From positions 108,258,549-108,322,548 of the forward strand of contig CM043953.1 in assembly GCA_014529385.2 (NCBI GenBank): a stretch of DNA of 64,000 nt, in the 5' to 3' direction. Below the pieces are notes generated by a model. That model had not been told where the DNA came from, did not search any database, and saw only the letters and a program-made list of their open reading frames with translations. This stretch comes from Adiantum capillus-veneris (taxonomy: Eukaryota; Streptophyta; Polypodiopsida; Polypodiales; Pteridaceae). The position numbers and the translations under genes are program-made. Below are positions 11,114 through 23,249 of this stretch, in pieces. Every line of letters starts with the position of its first letter. Position 1 is the stretch's first letter.

Positions 11114-14067
11114 ATGTATCTACGCTCTGGTCGTGTGCTAGAGTCCGAACAACTAGCTAGTGCTTCGATTTACGGGGGTACTCACTATCCTTCCACGCTA
11201 GGGTCTACACCCTCGGCGGGGACCCAAGGTAGTGCAACCCAAGACCCAAACATAGCGACTCTTCATCTGACTACGATATTATGGAAGAGCATCTTACACA
11301 AAGCCCCGGGGGAACAAATGAAACCGTACCTAGCTAGGCCCAACAACCTGGAACTAGTGTTTTTAACCGTTTGATGGAAACTTTTAGTAGAGCTACGCGC
11401 TTTGAACCTACAGCTAGTGAAGTAAACGAAGGGGGTGGGGAAGTAGAATCACCATTCACATCTCCTGTAGACCCCACACTCCCTCACAGTGTCCACGTGG
11501 ACATTCTACCTAGCTCATTTAATGAGGGTCCTACCGAGCTACCACCTTCCAAAGTCACCTCTAAGGTAGCGGTGACTAAAAGTCAAAACACGGGAAGCAA
11601 CATTGCATCCACCTCACGGCAACCCTCTAGTACACCAAGTTTGGACTGGGTATTTCTCAATGAAAATTGGGAATATGACCTACACACGGAGACTTTGACC
11701 GACCTATACATGGGCTACACATACCATGTGGGTTGGTTAGAAGTTGTACAATCCACATCTAGTGCCACTAGTCTAGAGGAACAACAACACATGATCTGCA
11801 ATGTCATCCATAGGATTATCCAGTCCGAGAGGCAAAATCGAGGAATAAGCATACCTTCGACGGGTCCTCTGCGATTTTTAGACACGGGCAAAGGGAAACA
11901 ACCCACTCTATCACAAATGGAGACTCCCCCAGTGAGTCCCATCGATCCCCCATATGTTGTTTCGCCAGGGTTCTCAATGCAATCTGAGCCCACAAGTGAT
12001 AGCTTTACTTTTCCAAGTCTAGCTCATCTTTCCCTGGATGACACCATGGATACCATGCCTACCCCAATGATGGGCATGCCAAGAAACACACCATGAACCT
12101 CGTTTGTTAGTAAAGCACCGCTACATGGTAGCTCAATGCCTACAATAGTACCTACAAGTGTGTACCAATCGTATGCACCTATGGGTCCACGTACTCATGT
12201 AGTCCCTACCCCTCCCATTGTTTCAACTACCTATGCTCCACAACCACAACACTGTTCTTATTTCCATGGGACTATACCGGCTAGCATTAGCATGTCACAT
12301 CCGACGTCTGCTACGCCCAGGGCCACCCATATGAACTATGGACCACCACATGGCACAACATCGTACCCAACGTGGAACCCAAGGGCTTCCTATGCGCCAA
12401 GCCCAATGCCAATACCTACTCCACATGTAGTCTCTGGAGCACCTTCACCCACGGTGCCTGCTCACTTAGGTGACTTGGCAACATTTGCTCAAGCTATTGG
12501 TCTATCTATTGCTGAGAATATGCATAACACGCCTGATAGAGAGCCTAGAAGTAAGGCAGTACAAATAGCCAAGCTCACACAAAAATTTAGTGGAGACGGG
12601 GATGTGAGAAAGCATATCGAAGTGTTTGAACAAATATGCGATTCTCTAGGAGAAGACAATGACCTGCATAAGAGCAATGCTTTAAGCCTAACCTTAAGTG
12701 GAAAGGCTGGGGATTGGTATAGAACCCTAAGGGTGGAAGAAAAAACGATTTACCCTACTCTTAGGAGACTGTTCTTAAAGGAATACATACGAGAGGGAGT
12801 GCTTTGGGGTGTAGCCTCTCAGCTCCAGAAACACCAACGAGAGGAAGGAGAGTCGGTGAGAGACTTTATAAGTCGCTTGAAGCATTTGAATTCTCGTTGT
12901 AATCCAAATGAGCGCTTCAACAATAACCAATTGCTTGATAGATTCATTAGGGGATTACGACATGAGGATATCTACAATGGCCTAGTCATTAGAGGTATCA
13001 CCACTTGGGAAGCAGTCACCGCCAATGCGATCCAATTGGAGGATAATTTAATGATTCAAGGAGAAAGAGTGTCTATTGAGACTAAATCTATTAGCTCGCA
13101 AGCATCAGGGCATCAGCCAATGACCCTAAAGCCTATTGCTAAGGAGCCAAAGATATCTGAGATGACTTTAGCAGATCTCACCAAGGTTATTCAAGAGAGT
13201 CTTAGAGACAATCGTGCTCCGCAAAACAATCATATGTATCCAAGAAGGGAGCAACAATGGTGCTTAGTATGCTATGGACCGCATAGTACCAGTGAATTCC
13301 CTACTTTTAGAGTAAAATTCAATGGGAACTGCAATGCATGTGGAAGGTATGGTCATCAAGCTAAGGATTGCATAGTATTTAAGCGCGCGATGGCCAATAG
13401 ACCAACCTTAGCATGGACAGACACACCTCGAGTGCCTGCATTGATGTCGGCCCCACCTCTTGAACAAACAGCACAACACATGGTCCCTAGGGCCCAAAAT
13501 GTTGTTCAAACAACACCCTTACCACCTCCAGTGCTAGGACCGCAACCACCACATCCAAGAATCACTTCTGTGAATCAAGTGGGTTGTGAGTCATCTATTT
13601 CTTGTTTGGAAGGCTATGAGGAAGATATAGATCCTAATATTGCCTATGGGATGGATGTGCTTGAAGAAATTCCACAATACTACATGGAGGACTATTGGGG
13701 ACAAGTCAAACCTGTATATCAAGTAGCTGCTCTTGCAACAAGAGGCCAAAATATCAACTACACTACTAAGAGACCACCTCTTCAATGCTATGAGTGTGGA
13801 GGTCCACATCGTGTAGCCGAGTGTCCTATTAGGCTACAAAAGAACGCCACACTAATGCAAACCAATCAAGCGAGCACGTCTACAATGTCGATACTCATGT
13901 GTAATCGATGTGGCATAGATCATTTGATTGCCCAATGTCCAAATAATCCAAATGCACCGAAGATCACGCCATTAAACTTGATTGAAGTTGCCGAGGAGCC
14001 ATCACCAAGTACACCCGTGGTACCAGTAAACGTACTCACACGATCGATGCTCCAAAAACAAAATTAA
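11114..14067 (+). pseudogene. Element A Gag polyprotein
   Basis: The frame opens at ATG 11114 (MYLRSGR...), a motif common at the start of plant gypsy Gag proteins. It is broken twice. A one-base shift in the T-run at 11360-11364 moves it to the frame opening at ATG 11374, and an in-frame TGA lies at 12094-12096. From 12136 it is open for 643 codons. At about 12600-12960 is a retrotransposon Gag domain (AGDWYRTL, then RDFISRLKHLNSRC). Zinc knuckles follow: CNACGRYGHQAKDC at about 13330 and two shorter C-x2-C-x3-H-x4-C copies at about 13786 and 13900. A fourth, degenerate copy is at about 13260. Gag coats the RNA and builds the particle. Confidence 0.85.
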
Positions 14068-15350
14068 GGAAAAAAATGGCCTCTTCTTGGGCCCTTTTGA
14101 TTAAGGGGTGATTAAAAACTAGTCAATGAGGAGAGAGTTGGGATATCACCTATGGCCTAGAGATGTGTAGGTGTGTCATGACTTGTCTCCTCCATCTAGT
14201 GGTTTCTTCAGGTCAAACCCACCAATGTCACGGCTAAGATGGTCTCTTTCATGTACAAACGTGGTTTTCTCTTACCACAAAGATTCGAATCTTGGTGGTA
14301 ACATTTAAGAGGAGGGAAGAGAGAGGAGATTTTCAAATAAGGGTCGAATGGTTGCAAAATAAAATTTAATCGTGCCGGTTCAGCCATGGCCACACGTCAA
14401 AAGCTTATTTGCAACCGCATGGAACGAGGAGGCCTATCGCCAAGCTATGAATTGTGGGTGACTGAGTAGTATGCGCAGCCTTAACTGCCGAAGACATGCA
14501 CCTTAACTGCCAAAAGAGATGCGCCTGCAAAAACTTTCCATGCCCCAATGGCGAGTGGCCACATGGATTGCTACCCACCATCCCTGCCGCCAGCGTGCTC
14601 TTTTTCAGTACCTGGCCGCCGGCTTATTCAGGCATGGGCTGACAGGTGAACATGTACCATTAACTACCAATAGAGGGTGCGCCGCTTCAAAGATCTTTGT
14701 GGCCCAATTAGAAATGGCCACGTGCCCTACTGTCCCATCGTGACTGCCATAAGCGTGTTGTTTTCAACAGCTGGCCTCCCTATTCAAGCGTGCCCTCCCT
14801 ATTCAAGTGCCCCATCATAACTCACCGCCACCCACTGCTTGTTATTTGAGCCGTTACCACCAGCGTTCAGAGGGCAGTAGTCCAATTTTTCAAAAGAAAT
14901 AAGCCTCCAATATACATTTTTGGATTTTTTATTGTTCTCAACCAATGGCATCCCTCCACCTCGGTTCATATAATATCATAAATTTGAGGACGTTTTTCCA
15001 AATTGCAATACAAAACAAAATTTGTATTTCAGCTCTCAAAAGTTAGATTTCAAGTTTGGCCAATCAATTCATGCATTTATGAGATTCCAAAACCACCAGA
15101 TAGCCTACTAGTGGGTTTGGATGTCTCCTAAAGTGCCAACAGTTTAAGATTTAATCCCTTGAAATTAGGGATTCTTACAAGGCCCATGGAGAGTCCATAT
15201 TTTTCCTAATGTATTCTTGAGGAAAGAGACACGGCATCAATTGCCCAATCTCAGAAAAAGAAGAAAACATAAAGAAAGAGATCGCAAAAAGCAGCGAAGT
15301 CAGACCCCAGTTCAAAGACCAACATAGGGACTGGTGACGACCCCGTATAT
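14068..15350. other. Element A spacer between Gag and ORF2
   Basis: About 1.28 kb without a supportable gene. It contains an imperfect tandem repeat: 14519-14638 and 14679-14798 share the order TGCGCC, CCAAT, GGCCAC, CCATC, TGCC, GCGTG and TTTTCA. An in-frame TAA at 15270-15272 sits upstream of ORF2. A reverse transcriptase would be expected in or near this position in an autonomous element, but none is present. Confidence 0.6.
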
Positions 15351-15388
15351 ATGAACGACGCTGAAGAAGATTCTCATTCAGGTGAAAC
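15351..15388 (+). pseudogene. Element A ORF2, first segment (start codon)
   Basis: ATG at 15351 opens a frame that runs into the copia 1 insertion after 15388. The target duplication GAAAC (15384-15388) is part of the coding sequence. The frame resumes in phase at 21086. An upstream in-frame TAA (15270) makes 15351 the first usable ATG. Confidence 0.7.
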
Positions 15389-15577
15389 TGTTGGGATCGG
15401 AGAGCACACACACATAGAGAGCCAACACGAAGAAGGAGATAGACACAGTGTGTGGCGGGGCGGTACTCACACTACAAAGTGTAGTTGTGAGTATAGTTAT
15501 TATGAATGAGTAAATGAATGGCTGTACATGGGCGGCTGAACAACGGGCAGCCGGGCACACGGGCCTTTAACCCAACA
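15389..15577 (-). repeat. Copia 1 LTR (3' LTR on the minus strand)
   Basis: Begins TGTTGGGATCGG and ends ACCCAACA, so the ends are short inverted repeats (TGTTGG/CCAACA). The other copy is at 20892-21080. Confidence 0.96.
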
Positions 15578-15589
15578 ATCTCCCACTTA
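15578..15589 (-). other. Copia 1 polypurine tract
   Basis: On the minus strand the sequence before the 3' LTR reads AAGTGGGAGATT, the usual copia plus-strand primer. Confidence 0.8.
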
Positions 15590-15632
15590 AAGGCAGTGTG
15601 CCTTTAAAGTGGCCAAAGTAGAGCAAAAGAAG

Positions 15633-18600
15633 TCAAGCCATACCCATCAGCGATCTGCAGTGTGCAAACCGCTGTGAGGCTAACGACTTCGTGAGTAGAT
15701 CAGCAGGGTTATCGTCAGTGTGTACCTTGACAAGCTCTATGCGCTTGTCCTCTAGCACCTCTCGTATGAAGTGATACCTCACCTCAATGTGCTTTGTCTT
15801 CGCATGGAAGACAGGATTCCATGCCAACGCTATGGCACTCTGGCTATCACAATGTAGAATCGGAGCATCACCAGCCATACCAAGATCTCCCACTAGTCGT
15901 GAGAGCCATACGGCCTCCTTGGCAGCCTCAGTGGCAGCCATATATTCAGCCTCTGTAGTGCTCAAAGCAACGCATGGCTGTAAACGTGATGCCCAAGAAA
16001 CCGGTCCACCTGCAACTGTGAACACATAGCCGCTAGTAGACTTCCTCGAGTCCACTGACCCTGCATAGTCTGAATCTGTATATCCGCAAACAGACATATC
16101 CTTCTCACCATAACATAGGGACAACTCTGAAGTCCCTCTCAAGTATCTGAGAATACCTCTCACTGCATCCCAATGACGCTTGCCCGGGTTAGACATGTAC
16201 CTGCTAACCACACCAACTGCATGAGCAAGATCTGGACGCATAGCCACCATGGCATACATCAAGGAACCAACAGCTGATGCATAGGGAATCTGAGACATCT
16301 CTGTAGTCTCCAAATCTGTCTGAGGGTAGTCATCATGGCTGAGTTTTACATATGGAGGCAACGGGGTACTAATGGCCTTCCCCCCTTCCATATGAAAACG
16401 CTCAAGCACCCTGTCAATGTACTCTTTCTGACTAAGAAAGAGCATCTTGCGAGAACGATCACGAGTGATCCGCATACCCAAAATATGACTGGCATCCCCA
16501 AGATCCTTCATGGAAAAGGTCTCATGTAGCCTATGTTTCAAGGCATCCACATCAGAAATACACTTCCCTGCGATCAGCATGTCATCCACATACAAAACCA
16601 AAACAATAAGACTACCATCTGCAGCCTTGCGAGTATAGAGGCATGGGTCCTCATAACTGCGTACATAGCCCAATGAACTCATGAATGCATCAAACTTACG
16701 ATACCATTCACGAGATGATTGCTTCAGCCCATACAAGGTCTTAAGAAGCCGGCATACCATCTTCTTTGAGCCATGAATAACAAACCCACTTGGTTGCTCC
16801 ATGTACAAATCCTCGTGCAAGTCCGGATGTAAGAAAGCTGTCTTTACATCCATTTGCTTCAACTCCATGTCTCCTGTAGCTACCAAGGCAAACGACATAC
16901 GCAAAGTAGACATCTTCACCACTGGGGAGAAGATCTCGTCAAAATCAATGCCCTTCTGTTGCTTGAATCCTTTAGCCACAAGCCTTGCTTTGTACCTAGG
17001 CTTTGCATTTATTGAACACAATTTTATCTTGTAAACCCACTTGCATGGTAGTGCCTTCTTACCCTTTGGCAAAGGAGTAAGCTCCCACGTTTCATTTTGG
17101 ATCAACGAATCCATCTCTGACTGCATAGCCTGCTCCCACTTGAGCTTGTCAACACTAGACATGGCCTCATCATAACATGATGGCTCCCGGCAATCAGTCA
17201 ACAATACATAATCCATAGAAGGCACAAAACGCTGAGGCTGTCTTGCACGCCTCTCTGAACGCCTCAAAGACTGTGCAGGAGGTGCATCTGGCTGTCTCAC
17301 ATCTACATGATCTCCCAACAAGGGCTAATCTGGCTGTCCCACATCTATATGATCTCCCAACAAGGGCTGATCTCCCACTTGAGGGTCAATGGGCTGCCCA
17401 CGAGTAGCCATGGGACCATTATACCGATGACCATCCTCCTCAAATATCACACGCCGAACCTCAACCGTTCGCGGTGATGCTCTATACATAGAGTCCTCAT
17501 GAAAAACAACATCATGGCTGCGCACAATCTTCCTGTCAATAGGATCCCACAATCGATAACCTATCTCACCAGAGCTACCATAACCCAAGAAGATACATCT
17601 CTTGCTCTTTGGATCCAATTTGCTGCGTTTTGCCTTAGGTACATGTACATAAGCTTCACAGCCAAAAACACGAAGGTGACCATACGAAGGTGGAAAACCT
17701 GTCCATACCTCTTCAGGCACTTTGAAGCCCAAAGGAACACTAGGTGAACGATTTATCAAATGCACAGAAGTGGCAACAGCTTCAGCCCAAAATCCATTTG
17801 ACAAACCAGCCATAGAAAGCATACTACGGACTTTTTCCTGTATAGTCCTGTTCATGCGCTCTGCCACACCATTTTGAGGAGGTGTATAGGGAGCACTAAG
17901 CTCGCGCCGTATACCCTTCTCAACACATAATGTTGTGAAAGCATGAGACATAAATTCACCCCCATTGTCCGTACGTAAGCACTTCAACTTACAACCTGAT
18001 TGGTTCTCAACAAGAGCCAACCATTGCTTAAATATATCAAACACCATATCGTTCTTACGAATGGGGTATGCCCATACCTTCCTGCTAGCATCATCAATGA
18101 ACGTAACAAAGTACATAGCACCTCCAAGAGAAGCATTGGGCATCGGCCCACATACATCACTATGCACCAAAGCTAGCTTTTCCAAAGATCTGTGTGGAAA
18201 ACTTTTCTTATGAGAAGACCGAGCATGTCGACCATAAAGGCAATGCTCACAAAACTCAAAACCACCAAAATCTGAAACGGGAATGTAATCCGCACGTGCC
18301 AACAACTTCAAACCTTTTAGTGACATATGCCCCAAACGCTGATGCCATAAAGAAGCAGGAGGTTGCTCAGTGATCCCCACAATGTGATCAGCCACACTAG
18401 CTACACAAAGGGAATACAACGTATTCCTCTTAGCACCTTTAACCAAAACAAGGCTGCCCTTAGTGATCTTCCAACCTCCATCACCAAAAGATACATTGAA
18501 ACCAAGTGAATCCAACTGACCCACACTAATCAAGCTTTTTGCAAGAGCCGGCACATGACGCACACGCTGCAAGACAAACGTAGTAGAGTTTGGCATAGCC

Positions 18601-19721
18601 AAATGAATATCCCCAATGCCATGAATCTGCATAGAACGCCCATCGGCAATCCTGACAGTACCTGTACTCGAAGCAGCATAGTCATGAAACCACGACCTAT
18701 GAGGCGTAACGTGAAAAGAAGCACCACTGTCAATGACCCAATCCATAGGCATACTACGCTCATGAGTGAGAAGAAAAGCGTCATCAAAATAGGATGCAAG
18801 CAACACATCACCAAGCTCTTCACTAGTAGCACTAGTCGGAGCACATACATGGTCATCTTGAGAGCTACACTCTCCCTGTGTTGCATTTAACTCCTCAATC
18901 GTGACATTGGACTTAGGCTTGTCCTTAGCATCATGGTCTTTCTTCTTACCATCTCCATTTTCCCTTTTCCACTTGTAGCAATCCTTTTTGAAATGGCCTT
19001 TTCTACCACAATGAAAACATTCCACATCCTTTTTACTTGTGCCTGCACGGGACTTGCTTCTAGATTTACCCCTGTTGGACTTATACTTGTCCATAGTCCT
19101 GCCTCTGACAACCATTGCACTAGAAGACTTACTACCTGCATTATTCTTTCGATTAATCTCTTCCGTGAGAAGACTAGACTCCACATTAGTACTTGTCAAC
19201 TCATTCGCAGGAACCGAGTTACTTATGGCTGTCCTAAATGTGTCCCATGACTCAGGCAACGTGACAAGTAAAAACATAGCTTTTACATTTTCCTCAAACG
19301 TAATTTCCTGCGTAGCAAGTTGGCTGAAAATTGTATTGAACTCATTCAAATGCGCATTCATGGAAGCACCTTCCTCCATTCGCAAATCAATAAGCTTTTT
19401 AATCCAATACACCATAGAAGCAGCTGAATGCTTATCATACATATCGCAAATCCGCTGCCATAGCTCATAAGCTCCACCCTGTGCATCTTTCACATTGTAA
19501 TAAACAGACTTTGAAAGGGAAAGCCTAATGGTAGACCTGCACATCTCATCCAACTCCTCCCAATCATCCCTCTCCATGTTCTCTGGCTTAACTCCCTGCA
19601 ACTTTAGAGGTCGAATCTGTTTCTTCTGCACCAAGACATCCCAAATCTGATCTTTCCAATATGAGAAATTAGCACCATCCAATTTCTCAATATTGAAAAC
19701 TGTGTCCTCTTTAGTGCCCAT
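15633..19721 (-). pseudogene. Copia 1 Gag-Pol polyprotein (one in-frame stop)
   Basis: One frame of 1,363 codons from ATG 19721 (MGTKEDTVFNIEKLDG). Order by residue: copia Gag domain; zinc knuckle CFHCGRKGHFKKDC (about 234); protease VIDSGASFHV (about 329); pre-integrase LWHQRLGHMS; integrase core with HSDVCGP, RTDNGGEF (about 584) and NGVAERMNRT, supplying D, D and E; reverse transcriptase with LYVDDML (about 1044); and RNase H with GYTDSDYAGS. A TAG at 17325-17327 interrupts the linker between integrase and reverse transcriptase. It lies in a short duplicated segment whose sister copy has Gln there, so a CAG-to-TAG change is likely. A longer frame upstream to 19778 is less likely to be the start. 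Confidence 0.93.
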
Positions 19722-20397
19722 TACAACAAGAATGCAACAATGAGAAACCTGTAACCAACCAACAAACTGCCACAACAAAGTAGTGTTGCAAATCTAACAA
19801 CACCTGCTGCTCAATCAAAGAGCAAACGCATAGAGTATAAATCAACCCATAATATGGTCAAAAAACGTACGTAGAAATCCACAAACAAATGCATAAACCT
19901 GTGACACCTGTAACTCAACCGGCCTAGGCAAACCGTGCCACAAAATGCATCAACAATGAGCTGTCATAGAGGCATAAACATACTCCATGTCTGAATAACC
20001 ACAATAGAGACATAAGCTGACCAAGCTTACACAAATCCGTGAGCATAAATGGATCCAAGTGAGCATATAACCAATGCACAAGCTCAACGAAGTCCAATCT
20101 CTACTGTCAACCGAGTACCTGTCCGTACTCAAAGCGCAACACTGCAAGCAAGAGTAAACCCGCTCTATGTATAAGTGAACCAAATCTCCACAATATCATG
20201 CATAAAGAGTGTCTGTCAAACTGCCATATCCACATCCATCAACATACATAGATGATGTCAACCTGTAGCTCAAGAACACGCATAAACAGACTGCCGAGAA
20301 GAGTAGAAGCTCCCACTCAAACCACAACCATATACATGGCTGTCCCACAGTCAAAATACATGTTTTGTAACCACAAAAGAGACCCGTATCCAAAGCT

Positions 20398-20452
20398 CCC
20401 TGTAACCTGTAACCTGTACCCGTACCTGTACCTGTACATGTACCTATAGTCG
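20398..20452. repeat. (CCTGTA)n minisatellite in copia 1 leader
   Basis: About eight imperfect hexamers (CCTGTAA, CCTGTAC, CCCGTAC) in the 5' untranslated leader of copia 1 (19722-20877 on the minus strand). I see no other structure in the leader. Confidence 0.8.
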
Positions 20453-20877
20453 AAGAAGACAATGTCGCCAAAACTCCCACTCTTTCTGTGTGTATGAGGC
20501 CACTCCAAGAAGAGGCTACACACTCTCAAATGAGCTGTGGGCTCACGTAAGTGGAAGACACTACAACAATGGCACCTGTAATGGCTATGGAAGCTCTGGC
20601 AGCAGAAAACTACCAAAGAGAGCTGAAAAACGTAGCTCCTAGTCTGTAGCTCGGATGGGATTTCTAATGGCACGAATGGCTCCGAAAGGGGGGTTAAACC
20701 CCAGGACACCTGTTGAAAATACTCGCAGAGTGCTGAACCTTCCAATGCCAAGCTCAGAAAAACCTTCTGCTCTTTGGAAATGCGCGCGTGCGCGAAACCG
20801 AAAAACGGTAATGAAACAGCAGCAAGTTTCAACACACTCAACAATGATGATGAAGCTCTCAATGCTCTCACTACCAA

Positions 20878-20889
20878 GCTCTGATACCA
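20878..20889 (-). other. Copia 1 primer binding site, tRNA-iMet
   Basis: The minus strand reads TGGTATCAGAGC, the standard initiator-Met primer site, two bases inside the 5' LTR (20892-21080). Confidence 0.95.
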
Positions 20890-20891
20890 CT

Positions 20892-21080
20892 TGTTGGCAT
20901 CGGAGAGCACACACACATAGAGAGCCAACACGAAGAAGGAGATAGACACAGTGTGTGGCGGGGCGGTACTCACACTACAAAGTGTAGTTGTGAGTATAGT
21001 TATTATGAATGAGTAAATGAATGGCTGTACATGGGCGGCTGAACAACGGGCATCCGGGCACACGGGCCTTTAACCCAACA
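20892..21080 (-). repeat. Copia 1 LTR (5' LTR on the minus strand)
   Basis: 189 bp. It differs from 15389-15577 at two visible positions and is flanked on the right by the target duplication GAAAC. Confidence 0.96.
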
Positions 21081-21085
21081 GAAAC

Positions 21086-21290
21086 CATGGAGACCAAAAC
21101 AACCACTAACATAGAAACCAACAAGGAAGATCTTCATGAACCACAATGGCTAGGATCCAAAAAGAAGATAGGAACTTACCCAAACCCTACAGAGGAGATT
21201 GAGCGAGTCAAGCAATTAAGGAGTTTGGTAGAAGATACCCAAAGGGATCTAGAACCAGCACCTAGGAAGATCCAGATTACAGACACCGTG
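21086..21290 (+). pseudogene. Element A ORF2, second segment
   Basis: Continues the frame broken at 15388 and runs without a stop to the Y insertion at 21290. The product is hydrophilic and charged (for example EEIERVKQLRSLVEDTQ) with no recognised domain. The last five bases, CCGTG, are the target duplication of element Y. The frame resumes in phase at 45559. Confidence 0.8.
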
Positions 21291-22908
21291 TGTCATAAAA
21301 TCTAATATCTAATGTCTAACCAACCCAAATGATTTTCTCATATTAAATTGATCACTTAATGTGGGAGAATAAACGGGAACAAGTGTTAAGATATAGACAT
21401 GTGCTTATAGATCTATCTCAACACGGGGCCAATGGTAAAGGGGCCCAAATGAGAGATGGTCTATCAAAGAGCAAGGCTAACAAATCGAGCATAAGACCTT
21501 AGGGTTAGCTTCATTGAAGACCTCCAATAATGTGTGTAAAAGGCCTTTGACCTTAGGTAAGCTAGGGCTGAGCTTGAGGCGCGGGAACCCGACCCAGCTC
21601 GAGGTGCTTGTCATGCTTGTCATGCTTGATGATTGAGGTGCTTGAGATGCTTGAGGTGATTAATTATTGAGATTCTTGAGGTGCTTGACATGCTTGAGAT
21701 GCTAGGGTTGCACTTGAGGTGAGAACCCAGCCCAAGCTTAAAGTGCTTATGAGCCAAGCTTGTGGTGGGAACTGGGCCTATGCATGAGGGACTTGAGGTG
21801 TGTCAAAAAGTCAAACATTCAATCCCTACAAGGAGGGGGCGAGCCCTACATGAGGGGGGATGAGAGAGAACACCCACACACTCACACAAGGCATGCATGG
21901 TACAAAGAAAGCAAAAGGGACACTTGTCAAGTTCCTCCTCATGTTGCCCTCATGGTGTGCCTGAAGCCTATTGGTTGACCACCCAAGGGGTCCAATAATA
22001 ATTTAGGAGATTTAATTAAATGATTTAGCATTTATCTAACCCTCTCTCTCAAAAGGGAAAGGGGGACACTTGTCTCAAGGCTACCCTTGCTGCTTGTATT
22101 GCCTCCTACTTGTGATTGGCTAGGCCTGGAGGGGTCCAATGAGCTTCAAGCATGAGCTACAAGGGGGGGTCGACCCAAGAAATATAGGGGGTTTCTTAGG
22201 GGGTATACTCGCCCACACACACTCACAAACACTCTCATTGTGTGCTATGCAAAGTGCAAGAGCTCCCTCTCCTTCTCCAAGCAAGTAGAGGTTGAGAGCC
22301 TACACCAACACTCTTGGATATGGAGTGCAAATCCAACCAAGAGCCATGCTTCAATGCTTAAGCTTGCCATCTCCTTCTTCTTCATTGCTATGCTATTATG
22401 CATGCTAGCAACAAGAGTTATGATAAGTGAGGAACTAATTCTTTCTCCTAGGAAATGTTTCTTCTTCCTCTTCCCTACCCTCATTCCCTGCTAGCTCTCT
22501 CCACCTTCGAAGGTGTTTGAGGTCTTGGGACTGAGGCTTGGGATAGTTAAATCTTTCTTCAAGTTTATGTTATGTTTGTGATGCATGAAGCTTTCCATCT
22601 TCATTGCATCACCTAGGTCACAAGGAACACAAAGATTGTATTGTAACAAGTCTCTCTTAATGAGAGAAATCATAATGCAAATGCCTATTGGAGGGGGGAC
22701 CGGCTCCACATAAATCCGGTCCTCAACTGTTGTCATGTTCTCTAAATTCTCTCTCTTGCAAAAGTATTGTTCATGCCAAGTTAGCATATTGCTATGATTA
22801 TGTTGCTATCTTCAATTATGTTCACCCGCTATGCTCACAAAGTCATTTCTCAAAAGTACTCTCATTAATTTCCGCTACTCTCAAATTAAATAGGCCAATT
22901 CCATTACA
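21291..22908 (+). repeat. Element Y 5' LTR
   Basis: 1,618 bp, TGTCATAAAATC... to ...CCATTACA. It is related to the X LTRs (shared start, CCAAT-rich middle, and the shared stretch ending GGTCCTCAACTGTTGTCA) but clearly diverged. Its last 129 bp recur at 45425-45553. CCAAT/ATTGG motifs are frequent around 21960-22140. Confidence 0.9.
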
Positions 22909-23205
22909 TTGGTATCAGAGCATTTGGTTTCTCTTTTCTTGCTTAAGAAGACGGGTCCTTAAGTAGCCTATAAATGGTTGATGTTGTTAATTATATTAGG
23001 GTAAGTGGAACTGGGATCTATTATCGGTTTTGTTGAGCCCACTATGTGGGGGATGGTGCACACCTCAGGAGCTTTGGACTTAATAATGGAGTCTTTTTAG
23101 ACTTGCCTACGGCTTTACCATTATTGGGCCATAAGAAGTCCGAAAGGAGCTAACCCTCGGCAACTCTGCTATGTTAGACCTACTCCTTTACTCTCTATAA
23201 TTAAC
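22909..23205 (+). other. Element Y primer site and leader
   Basis: TGGTATCAGAGC at 22910-22921 is the tRNA-iMet primer site. The leader that follows is homologous to the X leader (26121-26410), for example CTTGCCTACGGCTT. Homology stops near 23205, where copia 2 sequence begins 45 bases before its Gag start. It marks the deletion junction. Confidence 0.8.
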
Positions 23206-23249
23206 CACTTCGATTTTCCCAGAAAAGTAAACTACTGTGAAGCGTAGCT

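Larger units (their letters stand above)
15389..21080 (-). mobile_element. Copia 1: near-complete Ty1/copia element
   Basis: 5,692 bp, minus strand, with two 189-bp LTRs differing at only about two positions. Target duplications are GAAAC (15384-15388 and 21081-21085). It has an initiator-Met tRNA primer site, a purine tract and one long Gag-Pol frame with a single in-frame stop. It lies in ORF2 of element A. LTR similarity and the nearly intact frame indicate a recent insertion. Confidence 0.96.
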